Source of the DNA: Cryoendolithus antarcticus
Taxonomy: Eukaryota; Ascomycota; Dothideomycetes; Cladosporiales; Cladosporiaceae
NCBI GenBank assembly: GCA_002077065.1
Contig: NAJO01000051.1
Coordinates: 62,001 to 126,000 of the forward strand
DNA length: 64,000 bases
Direction of reading: 5' to 3'
In this document: positions 56,601 to 64,000 of the stretch, piece by piece
How the letters are laid out: each line of letters begins with the position of its first letter
How positions within the stretch are numbered: the stretch's first letter is position 1
Notes under the pieces: model-generated
Database searches by the model: none
Seen by the model: only the letters and a program-made list of their open reading frames with translations
What the model was told of the DNA's origin: nothing
Position numbers and translations under genes: made by a program

Positions 56601-57571
56601 TCACTCAAAGGTTTCTCCTGGCGGCAGGCACCAATGCACAATACTTTTCCCTGCTGTAGCAGTCTTGTGGCATTTCCCGCGCACGCCAAACATATTTGCT
56701 TTGCCATCTCAAACTTGTCTGACATCTTACGCTTCCTGCACCGCCGGCAAAGGCGCGGCCCAGTTCGCAAGGGTGGTGCAGACTGCGCGGACGGTGAATG
56801 CGGAGTGTGTGGCGCGGATTGCGTGATCTGTCCAGTGGAGGAAGGCTGTGGCGGCTGCGGGACTTGTGAAGTGTGCGGGACTTGCGGGGGGCCGGATGAC
56901 TGAGAAGTCTGTGGGAGCTGTAGCGGCTGTGTTGACTGAGATTGATGCCCAGTGGGACCCGTCTGTCCAGTGGTGGAGGTCTGCAGAACTTGTGAGAGCT
57001 CCGACAAGTCGCGCGAGCCGTGAGGAATCTCATTCTCTGGAGGCAACAGTTGACTCGACGCCGTGGGCTGCGAGGAGTAAGAAAGCTGAGGCAATGGTAC
57101 AGAGTATCCGGGATACCCGGGATAGCTGCCCTGCGGTTTTAGTGGTGGGTTCGGAGGCTGCGAGGGCTGCTGAGCAGAGGACGGGTATCCCGGGTACCCG
57201 GGATAGTTGCCCTGCGGTTGTAGTGGTGGGTTCAGAGGCTGCGAGGGCTGCTGAGCAGAGGACGGGTATCCAGGGTAGGCGGGGTGTCCGGTGTCTGCGA
57301 GGTATGCAGAGTATGGGATGTACGAAGTATGGGTAGGCTGAGTGGGTGGTGGAAAGTATGGTTGATATGAGGTGCCTTGGGACTGGAGACGTGGGGTGCC
57401 TTGAGACTGGAGACGTGGAGTTGGCTTCCAGGCGCCCTCACACTGCTTGCATGTGTACCTGAGACCGTCGGGTGACCGAGAGTTTACAATGAAGGACAGC
57501 GGAGGTTTGTTGATCAGGCAGGTGTCGCAGAGCTTCGTGTAACCAGGCGGGTAGTCCTCGTTCGGTGCCAT
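53602..57571 (-). CDS. Large unfamiliar zinc-binding protein, possible cysteine-protease-like core
   Basis: I recognise no named family for the whole protein. Exons are 57571-56467 and 56264-53602 with a 202-nt intron (GTGAGT...CTACAG), 1255 aa. The N-terminal third has three CxxC...CxxC treble-clef or ribbon-like units (Cys 15/18/41/44, 275/278/294/297, 312/316/339/342). The first and third share the pattern C-x2-4-C-x3-KPLSxF...DxxGxxxxCKQC. Between them lies a long Gln/Pro/Ser linker with tandem repeats. An Asp/Glu/Gln acid patch follows the splice junction. Exon 2 carries LLCGVLALERS (Cys about 641) and, 180 residues later, EYNHFEGM (His about 820), an arrangement like OTU/papain-type proteases. 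It also has an internal six-Cys cluster C-x2-C-x6-C-x8-C-x2-C-x12-C (892-927) that fits fungal Zn2Cys6. The protease idea is inference. Confidence 0.7.
57113..57274. repeat. 81-bp tandem repeat (2 copies) in the coding region
   Basis: Two nearly identical 81-bp units encode 27-residue repeats of the type YPGYPGYPSSAQQPSQP plus NPPLQPQGN. A partial third copy (SYPGYPGY) follows. The copies differ at a few positions. A 24-bp repeat encoding TPRLQSQG lies just beyond, near 57370-57420. Confidence 0.85.
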
Positions 57572-58102
57572 GTTGACTCTTGCTGTTTGGCTGCTGTTCA
57601 GTATTTGATCCGCAATGGAGCGGATGGCTGGCGTCGGTGAGAAGACCTCGCGCTGTGATGACGGGGCGCGCTTTGGAGAGGTTGATGCTGTGCGGGAAGG
57701 CGCGATCAAAAGTAGGTGAGCAACAGCTCAGCGTGAAGTCGAGGGCTATGAGGTATGGGTGTTCGTGTCTTGTGTGGAAATGAGAGCAGAAGGTGGGAAG
57801 TTGGGAGTCGAGTTGGGTTATGTGGAAGCAAAAGCGAGGATGTGACTAGCAAAGAGGTGAATGAAGTGAATGTTCGAGGCGCCCACTGATTCCAGTTGCC
57901 TCCCCTGTGTCAAGTGAAGTCGTTTGCAGCCCCGCCACCAAACACGCTTTGTGACACCTACCTCACCAAAGACAAGGGAACAACAAAATCTTGCATTCAA
58001 CTTCGGCACCCGCTAAATCACACGCGCACATCACGTCTGAAACACGTGTTGCGCACGATTCTGGCTGAATATACTCACCGGCCGCCGCTACGTACTTCCA
58101 AC
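57572..58102. promoter_or_regulatory. Divergent intergenic region
   Basis: 531 bp between divergent starts of the zinc protein and the small acidic protein. The frames are open upstream of both ATGs but without start codons. Confidence 0.4.
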
Positions 58103-58903
58103 ATGTCCTCGGCAAGCGATCGTCCAGAAGCATCCACGGTGAACACGACCGTAGACATTGCTACCCGATGCAAGCAGCTCCCGAATGATGTACCAATGTG
58201 GCAGTTGACGGAGTTGATGGAGGAGTTCAGAGATGGCGTGATTGCTCGCATCAAGGTCGAACCGATTGCAGTCGAGGACTGGCACTTAGCTGCAGAGACC
58301 TGCTTTGCGCTTCTAGAAAAGCCGACCCTCGCCCCCTTGGATCGAGCGCAGGTGCATCTCTTCTTAGCTGGCATGTGTCTAGATGGGGACATCGCAGTGC
58401 AAGAGGACCACCTTATTAGCACCGACGATATCCTTACCTGGTTCGAGCGTGAGGTCGCTGTTGGCGGGTGTGGAGAAGAAATTGGACGGTACGCTCGATC
58501 TCTCCGCCGTAAGCACGGAAAGCTCTCCTACGCGATCCTCGATGCACTGATGGCTATGGACAAATACGACAGCATGATGGCGCATCCAGTTAGCGACTCT
58601 GGAGTCGGTGATGCGCGCGAAACTGGCGAGGTCGACGGCGGGAGAAGTGAGGGTCAAGGTGGAGGAATTGAGGAGGCGGCGAAACTTCCAGAGCAAGACA
58701 TCGGTGAAGTCGACACTTCAATGTCGGAGATTGCGCTCAGTGAGACGTCGGAGGACACCACTGCAGTCGGTGGCGAGAGTGTAGTGCATGAAGCAGGTGC
58801 TGCGCAGCCTGCCATCGAAGACTACAGTGTCTCTGAAGACGAAGATGCAAGACCGAGAAAGCGACCGCGTCGACACTCGAATATCGAAGACTCTGCTCAA
58901 TGA
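58103..58903 (+). CDS. Small acidic protein with C-terminal nuclear localisation signal, unknown function
   Basis: A single exon of 266 aa. I do not recognise it. The ATG at 58103 (CAACATGTC) is used; the frame is open upstream only from a non-ATG codon. Residues 20-170 form a helical region (WQLTELMEEFRDGVIARIK, WHLAAETCFALLEK, RAQVHLFLAGMCLDG, ILTWFEREVAVGG). The remaining third is Glu/Asp/Ser/Gly-rich and disordered, ending RPRKRPRRHSN, a bipartite-like nuclear localisation signal. It is divergent from the large zinc protein. A nuclear role is inferred only from the basic motif. Confidence 0.7.
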   Translation: MSSASDRPEASTVNTTVDIATRCKQLPNDVPMWQLTELMEEFRDGVIARIKVEPIAVEDWHLAAETCFALLEKPTLAPLDRAQVHLFLAGMCLDGDIAVQEDHLISTDDILTWFEREVAVGGCGEEIGRYARSLRRKHGKLSYAILDALMAMDKYDSMMAHPVSDSGVGDARETGEVDGGRSEGQGGGIEEAAKLPEQDIGEVDTSMSEIALSETSEDTTAVGGESVVHEAGAAQPAIEDYSVSEDEDARPRKRPRRHSNIEDSAQ

Positions 58904-59468
58904 GCTACCTAGTGAGGGACAAGCGTCGCTCCTCAGAAGCAGGCAGCAATGATGTACCGAGCTGCCCCAACGAATCGGTCAAAGTAACGGTATGTGGTGG
59001 CAGAAGCAACGTCAGTGCGACAGACGAGGTGTGTGTGGCGATTGAAGAAGGATGCAGGTGAGGTCTGAGGGTGTTGGCGTGTCCAGCTGCGGTACTCGGC
59101 CTACTGTACAGCCCGAGGCAAATTCTATTCCGTGTAGATTGCAGTAGCTACAATACACATATCAAAACCTCATGCTCATTTCAAAGTACATAATCTCTGT
59201 CGCAAATACTATTTCGCCTCATCAACTCCCCATTACTCCTTCTGACTGTCTCACTCGAACTCGAAAGCGTTCAGCCATATCGGGAATCGAATTCTAGCGC
59301 AATTCGTGTCTAGCGGACTGCGCCAAACGAAACTCGGCCGACACTGCAGACATCAGATACTTATATCCGCTCTCGATCATTGTCATATGATATAGAGCTC
59401 ATCGTGCAGCGACGAGGTGCTCGTGGTGGTGGTGTACGGAGAGAGGCTGAAGTTGAGCAGACGCCATC
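58904..59468. promoter_or_regulatory. Intergenic region upstream of KRE33
   Basis: 565 bp between two plus-strand genes, holding a terminator and the KRE33 promoter. No gene or clear motif was recognised. Confidence 0.4.
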
Positions 59469-62400
59469 ATGGTGAAGAAAGCGATCGACGCCCGCATACC
59501 AGCGCTTATCCGCAATGGCATGCAAGAGAAGAAGCGCAGTTTCTTCGTTGTTGTCGGTGATCGACAGAAAGATGTCATAGTCAACTTGTATCACATCCTA
59601 CTCAATCTCGACATCAAGCTTAACAAATCCGTACTATGGGCGTACAAGAATAAGCTACTGGGCTTCTCGTCACATCGGCAAAAGCGAGAGAAGAAGATCA
59701 AGAAGGAGATCAAGCGAGGAATACGGGAGGTCGACAATGAGGATCCATTCGAGCTGTTCGTCAGCACGCAGAACATTCGATATGTGTACTACAAGGAGAC
59801 CGAGAAGATCCTCGGGAACACGTACGGAATGTGCATACTGCAGGACTTCGAGGCCATCACGCCGAATTTGCTTGCGCGGACGATAGAGACGGTCGAAGGT
59901 GGCGGTCTAGTATTGCTGCTTCTCAAGGGCATGAATAGTCTGAAGCAGCTATACACAATGTCCATGGACGTGCATTCGAGATATCGGACGGAGGCACACG
60001 ACGATGTCACAGCCCGCTTCAACGAGCGATTCATCCTGTCGCTTGGTAGCTGCGATTCATGTCTAGTGCTGGACGACGAGATGAATGTCCTTCCAATCTC
60101 GGGCGGAAAGACTATCATGGCAAAGCCTCCGCCAGAGGACGACACTAAAACGCCTGCACAGGTCGAGCTTGAGGGCATCAAAGAGAGCCTGGCAGAGACA
60201 CAACCTGTTGGGTCGCTAGTAAAGGTAGCGCGGACTGTTGATCAAGCGAAAGCACTCCTCACATTCGTCGAGGCGATCGCCGAGAAGACACTAGCCAGCA
60301 CAGTCACTCTCACAGCAGCACGAGGTCGAGGAAAGTCCGCTGCTCTGGGTGTAGCGATAGCTGCAGCCGTAGCCCATGGATACAGTAACATCTTCATCAC
60401 ATCTCCATCACCCGAAAATCTCAAGACGCTGTTCGAGTTCGTGTTCAAGGGCTTTGATGCGCTTGGCTACCTCGATCACGTCGACTACACCATCATCCAG
60501 TCCACGAACCCGGATTTCAACAAGGCGATCGTGCGCGTCAATGTGCACCGACAACACAGGCAGACGATACAATACATACAACCACAGGATGCATACACAC
60601 TGGGCCAGGCTGAGCTACTGGTGATTGATGAGGCCGCCGCAATACCTCTTCCTCTGGTACGAAAGCTGATGGGGCCATATCTCGTTTTCATGGCCTCGAC
60701 GATCAATGGGTACGAGGGTACTGGACGATCTCTATCTCTCAAGCTCATACAGCAGCTCCGAGAGCAGTCGAGAGGCGGCAGCAAAGCAAACGGCGCGGAG
60801 AAGATCGCAGATCGATCGAATGGCACTAAGCAGCCCGGTGGCGAGCTCGTTGCGCGGTCATCGAGGTCACTACGCGAGATCACACTGTCCGAGCCCATTC
60901 GATATGCACAAGGCGATGGTGTGGAGAAGTGGCTGAACAAGCTACTATGTCTCGATGCTACATTGCCACGATCATTGGTTTCACACGGCACACCACATCC
61001 GTCACAATGCGAACTACTACAAGTCAATCGCGACACACTCTTCTCGTTCCACCCAGTCAGCGAGAAATTCTTGCAGACCATGATGGCGCTCTACGTAGCT
61101 TCGCACTACAAGAACAGCCCGAACGACCTCCAGCTCATGTCAGATGCACCTGCACATCAGCTGTTCGTGCTCGTGGCACCCATAGATGAATCCGCCGGCC
61201 GACTCCCCGAGATCCTCTGCGTGCTCCAGCTAGCACTCGAAGGCCAAATCAGCCGCGAAAGCGTACTGAACAGCCTCTCCCGCGGTCAACGAGCAGGGGG
61301 CGACCTCATACCCTGGCTAGTAAGCCAACAATTCCAAGACTCTGACTTCGCCGGCCTCAGCGGCGCACGTATAGTCCGCATCGCCACGAATCCCGATTAC
61401 GCAAGTATGGGCTACGGCTCGCGCGCCATCGAGCTTCTGACCGAGTTCTACGAAGGCAAGCATATTAGCCTCTCCGAGGACACTCTACCCGGCAGTACTG
61501 AAGCCTCCATGCCCCGCGTCACAGACGCCGAGCTCGAGTCCCCATCCCTCCTCACAGACAACGTCAAAATCCGCGATATAAACGCCATGCCACCTCTCTT
61601 CACGCGCCTCTCAGAACGCCGTCCAGCACAGCTAGACTACCTGGGCGTGTCCTACGGCCTCACACAACCTCTCCACAAATTCTGGAAACGCGCTGGTTTT
61701 GTGCCTGTCTACCTGCGTCAGACTGCCAACGAGCTCACGGGCGAGCACACAGCTGTGATGCTCAAGACTCTTTCTTCCGCCAGTCAAGACCCAAGCTGGC
61801 TCGGTGCCTACGCAGCAGACTTCCATCGGCGATTCCTGAACTTGCTTTCCTACCAGTTCCGCGCGTTCTCCAGCTCTCAAGCTTTAGCCTTGAACGACAG
61901 CGCTGCCGCCGGTATAGCCCTAATTCCCGCTTCGGAGCGCGCAAAACCTCTGGATAAGGCAGCGCTAGACGAGCTCTTCACGCCCTTCGACCTCAAGCGC
62001 CTAGCAAGCTACGCGGATAACATGCTAGACTACCACGTTATCCTCGACCTGCTCCCCACGCTGGCTCTTCTCTACTTCACCGGCCGGATCCGCGATTCAA
62101 ATGGCATTCGTCTCTCGTCCCTGCAGCAAGCGCTCTTAGCAGCCATTGGCTTACAGCGGAAGAGCATCGAAGACGTGGAAAAGGAATTCGGCGTTGTGGC
62201 TGGTCAGCTGCTGGCGCAATTCATCAAAGTCGTGCGCAAGATCTCCGCGCACTTCAAATCCATCCAAGAAACCACCATATCAGCTACCCTCCCATCCGCC
62301 CCTGCAGCGACAAACCCAGACACCCTGCCCGACGCTTCGGATCCAGCCGCTGTCTCCGCCGATCTCGCCGCTGACCTCGCATCCGGCGCTAAAGAGTTCC

Positions 62401-62678
62401 ACGCAAACGAAGCCGAGCGCGCGAGAGCGAGGGAGATGATTGACGCGCTGCCATTGGAGAGCTTTGGAGGTACAGTGAACGACGATGCGGAATGGGAGGC
62501 TGCGGAGAAGCAAATTGCTAAGGGTGGCAAAGGCCGCAGCAGTACTGTGGCTGTCAAAAGCGGCAGAACGGAGGAGAAGGCGAAGCGTAAAGCGGGAGAG
62601 GCGCTGGAAGCTGCAAGGAAGGAGGCGGAGCAGTTGGAAGGTGGGGGTAGGGGAAAGAGAAGTAAGAAGAGTAGGTAG
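59469..62678 (+). CDS. KRE33: RNA cytidine acetyltransferase (NAT10/Kre33/TmcA family)
   Basis: Uses acetyl-CoA and ATP to place N4-acetylcytidine in 18S rRNA and in Leu/Ser tRNAs, and is needed for small-subunit maturation in the nucleolus. It is a single exon of 1069 aa. MVKKAIDARIPALIRNG is the usual N-terminus. The DUF1726/TmcA N-domain contains DPFELFVSTQNIRYVYYKE. The helicase-like ATPase has Walker A TAARGRGKSAALG (about residue 275-287) and Walker B ELLVIDEAAAIPLPLV. The GNAT acetyltransferase motif A is RIATNPDYASMGYGSRAIELL (about 640). VSYGLTQPLHKFWKRAGF and the tRNA-binding helical tail follow. The C-terminus is Lys/Arg-rich (GRGKRSKKSR), typical of nucleolar forms. The length and order match the family. 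Confidence 0.97.
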   Translation: MVKKAIDARIPALIRNGMQEKKRSFFVVVGDRQKDVIVNLYHILLNLDIKLNKSVLWAYKNKLLGFSSHRQKREKKIKKEIKRGIREVDNEDPFELFVSTQNIRYVYYKETEKILGNTYGMCILQDFEAITPNLLARTIETVEGGGLVLLLLKGMNSLKQLYTMSMDVHSRYRTEAHDDVTARFNERFILSLGSCDSCLVLDDEMNVLPISGGKTIMAKPPPEDDTKTPAQVELEGIKESLAETQPVGSLVKVARTVDQAKALLTFVEAIAEKTLASTVTLTAARGRGKSAALGVAIAAAVAHGYSNIFITSPSPENLKTLFEFVFKGFDALGYLDHVDYTIIQSTNPDFNKAIVRVNVHRQHRQTIQYIQPQDAYTLGQAELLVIDEAAAIPLPLVRKLMGPYLVFMASTINGYEGTGRSLSLKLIQQLREQSRGGSKANGAEKIADRSNGTKQPGGELVARSSRSLREITLSEPIRYAQGDGVEKWLNKLLCLDATLPRSLVSHGTPHPSQCELLQVNRDTLFSFHPVSEKFLQTMMALYVASHYKNSPNDLQLMSDAPAHQLFVLVAPIDESAGRLPEILCVLQLALEGQISRESVLNSLSRGQRAGGDLIPWLVSQQFQDSDFAGLSGARIVRIATNPDYASMGYGSRAIELLTEFYEGKHISLSEDTLPGSTEASMPRVTDAELESPSLLTDNVKIRDINAMPPLFTRLSERRPAQLDYLGVSYGLTQPLHKFWKRAGFVPVYLRQTANELTGEHTAVMLKTLSSASQDPSWLGAYAADFHRRFLNLLSYQFRAFSSSQALALNDSAAAGIALIPASERAKPLDKAALDELFTPFDLKRLASYADNMLDYHVILDLLPTLALLYFTGRIRDSNGIRLSSLQQALLAAIGLQRKSIEDVEKEFGVVAGQLLAQFIKVVRKISAHFKSIQETTISATLPSAPAATNPDTLPDASDPAAVSADLAADLASGAKEFHANEAERARAREMIDALPLESFGGTVNDDAEWEAAEKQIAKGGKGRSSTVAVKSGRTEEKAKRKAGEALEAARKEAEQLEGGGRGKRSKKSR

Positions 62679-62804
62679 ATGATGAAGGGTTTGTGGAGAA
62701 TGCGGGTAAGATAGATACATAGATAACTGGTCTGTACATCACACGCACATTCCTCTGCGCTATCCACCCACATCGCTCGCCCGCCTGACAAAACCTCCCT
62801 CATC

Positions 62805-64000
62805 TCACACCGTAACCATAACCTTCGCATTCCCAAACCATCCCCTACTCCCCAGCACGTTTTCCCCGCTCCCCAACCGCCCCCGCTCAAGCTCACTCCA
62901 CCGTTCCATAAAATCCCCATGCCCATCGACCCTCGTCAATCGCCCCGTAACAGCCCGATAAACGCCCTCCATAACCCCGAAATCCGTCGGGAACAAGATA
63001 TCGAAGTATCCTTGCTGTACTAGCGGCGTTGAGACGGGGATCGTGCGGCGTTGGTACCGCGTTTGGACGACGGGCGCGTTGTGGCCGGGGGTGGCGTTGG
63101 GGAGGGAGCTGAAGTCGCTGGTGATGAGGCGGTGGGCAGGGAAGTGCTTGGAGAGGAGGGTGAAGAAGTGGAGGAGGCGGGTGGGGATGTATTCTGGCGC
63201 TGTTAAGTTTGGGGCCATGGGGAGGGAGTGCCGCAGTTTGCGCAGCCACGGGCTAGGGGAGCGAAGGGGGTGGGTTGGAGGGAGGCGGTTTTGCGTGGCG
63301 AAGGAGCGGATTTGGAGGTAGCGTGATGCTAGGGGGTCGAGGTGCGGGGTGTAGAATTCGAAGAAATCGCCTGCGGAGTCTATGAGGACTTGGCCTTGTA
63401 GGGGTTGGGAGGTGAAGGGGTTGTAGCGGAGGATGTCGTGGGGGAAGTTATCGAAGACTTCGAGGGCGAGGAAGAAGCAGGGGTCGGGGGTGTAGGTTTT
63501 CCAGTCGAAGATCGAGAGGTTGAGGATTTCGACGCAGTGCGCGTGGCCGCGGTCTGCGGCTTTTTGCTGTAAGGAGGCGAGCATGGGGGAGATTTCTATG
63601 ATGCGAAACTTCGTCCTGGCGTAGACTTGCGGGTCTGTGCGGCGGATGTAGTCTAGGATGTTGAGCATGAGGGTGCCATTTCCGGCACCGAGCTCGTAGA
63701 TGAGGAGGTCGTGGTAGGGATACAAGCTCAGCTTATAGTTGGAGACCATGTACCGCGCTATAGCCTCAGCATAGTACGGCTGGAACAGTTCCGTTGGTGT
63801 GTGCCAGAGCTGTCGCGTCTCGTTGTACTCGATCGCGTCGAGCTTGTCCTCGAATTCTGTGTACCGCTGTCCGAGCACGCGTTGGAAAGCCGGTTCGTCG
63901 GGGATGCTGTTGAAATCGAAGGGCTCGCCGGCGTTGAAGATTGTGACATTTTTGCTGAAGTAGCCGTAGGTGGGGTTGTAGAGAGAGTCTTCTATGAAGT
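62805..64000 (-). CDS. SAM-dependent methyltransferase of the MidA/NDUFAF7 type, 5' end outside window
   Basis: A class I S-adenosylmethionine methyltransferase of the MidA/NDUFAF7 family (arginine methylation of the complex I 49 kDa subunit in studied members). Fungi also carry a paralogue of unclear role, so no symbol is given. The frame is open from 64000 to the stop at 62805, with the N-terminus missing. FIEDSLYNPTYGYFSK opens the visible part, and TPTELFQPYYAEAIARY follows. The glycine loop YELGAGNGTLMLNILDYIR is the SAM site. RIIEISPMLASLQQ, FLALEVFDNFPHDIL and FDILFPTDFGVMEGVYRAVTGR are all in order. The C-terminus ends GNAKVMVTV. No frame damage. The stop is 126 bp from the KRE33 stop, so the two are convergent. 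Confidence 0.85.
   Translation of the reverse strand, partial: FIEDSLYNPTYGYFSKNVTIFNAGEPFDFNSIPDEPAFQRVLGQRYTEFEDKLDAIEYNETRQLWHTPTELFQPYYAEAIARYMVSNYKLSLYPYHDLLIYELGAGNGTLMLNILDYIRRTDPQVYARTKFRIIEISPMLASLQQKAADRGHAHCVEILNLSIFDWKTYTPDPCFFLALEVFDNFPHDILRYNPFTSQPLQGQVLIDSAGDFFEFYTPHLDPLASRYLQIRSFATQNRLPPTHPLRSPSPWLRKLRHSLPMAPNLTAPEYIPTRLLHFFTLLSKHFPAHRLITSDFSSLPNATPGHNAPVVQTRYQRRTIPVSTPLVQQGYFDILFPTDFGVMEGVYRAVTGRLTRVDGHGDFMERWSELERGRLGSGENVLGSRGWFGNAKVMVTV

Noticed and set aside
1..64000. CRISPR arrays, bacterial operons, insertion sequences or transposon ORFs
   Set aside because: No regularly spaced direct repeats, transposase, reverse transcriptase or long terminal repeats were seen. The window is eukaryotic.

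Overview
The window is nuclear DNA from a filamentous ascomycete (Pezizomycotina), most likely a Dothideomycete. The grounds are the gene repertoire and the introns. The genes include class I myosin with an SH3 domain, fungal argininosuccinate-pathway carbamoyl-phosphate synthase, Wss1, Kre33, GH55 and CAP10-type GT90 enzymes, and a DUF6594-like protein. The introns are mostly 49-61 nt, GT...AG, with CTAAC/CTGAC branch sites about 10 nt before the acceptor. The class-level placement is inference. About 27 protein-coding loci, one intron-containing tRNA and at least one decayed gene fill both strands, with no operons and no recognisable transposon.

Layout. 1-4.8 kb: RPP1 (RNase P, truncated by the window edge) head-to-head with CKA1 (CK2 alpha), then a mitochondrially targeted unknown and the tiny APC subunit CDC26. 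5.3-12.4 kb: an accessory, secretion-oriented block with a GH55 glucanase carrying an in-frame TAG, a secreted beta-lactamase-fold serine hydrolase, a tRNA-Lys(CTT)-like gene and an alpha/beta hydrolase. 12.5-19.1 kb: myosin-I and an MFS sugar porter. 19.1-26.3 kb: a very large repetitive secreted/GPI-type surface protein broken by a stop and a frameshift, a decayed gene, and a Dabb-domain gene that appears only after splicing. 26.7-32 kb: NADH dehydrogenase 49 kDa subunit back-to-back with RPC40, then a second sugar porter. 33.4-38 kb: NOP14, a small membrane protein and BNA1. 38.3-45 kb: a Ser/Ala-rich GPI protein, the arginine-specific CPS large subunit, and the mitochondrial ribosome recycling factor. 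45.5-53.2 kb: WSS1, a DUF6594-like membrane protein and a GT90 glycosyltransferase. 53.6-58.9 kb: a large unfamiliar zinc-binding protein with a possible cysteine-protease-like core, plus a small nuclear acidic protein. 59.4 kb-end: KRE33 (NAT10) and the 3' part of a MidA/NDUFAF7-type methyltransferase.

The housekeeping genes (RNA processing, ribosome biogenesis, transcription, respiration, arginine and NAD synthesis) are intact. The lesions (TAG, TGA, frameshifts) fall in cell-wall/secreted or lineage-specific genes. One housekeeping gene, the CPS large subunit, has an abnormal intron whose acceptor does not obey the AG rule unless five residues are inserted into a nearly invariant motif.

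The items most worth a second look are the 1255-residue zinc protein at 53.6-57.6 kb, the nonsense codons in the glucanase and the repeat protein, the odd CPS intron, a mitochondrial-presequence-like extension on BNA1, two stop-free introns of length divisible by three, and the structurally aberrant tRNA. All functional names come from recognising sequence motifs by eye. No database search was run.
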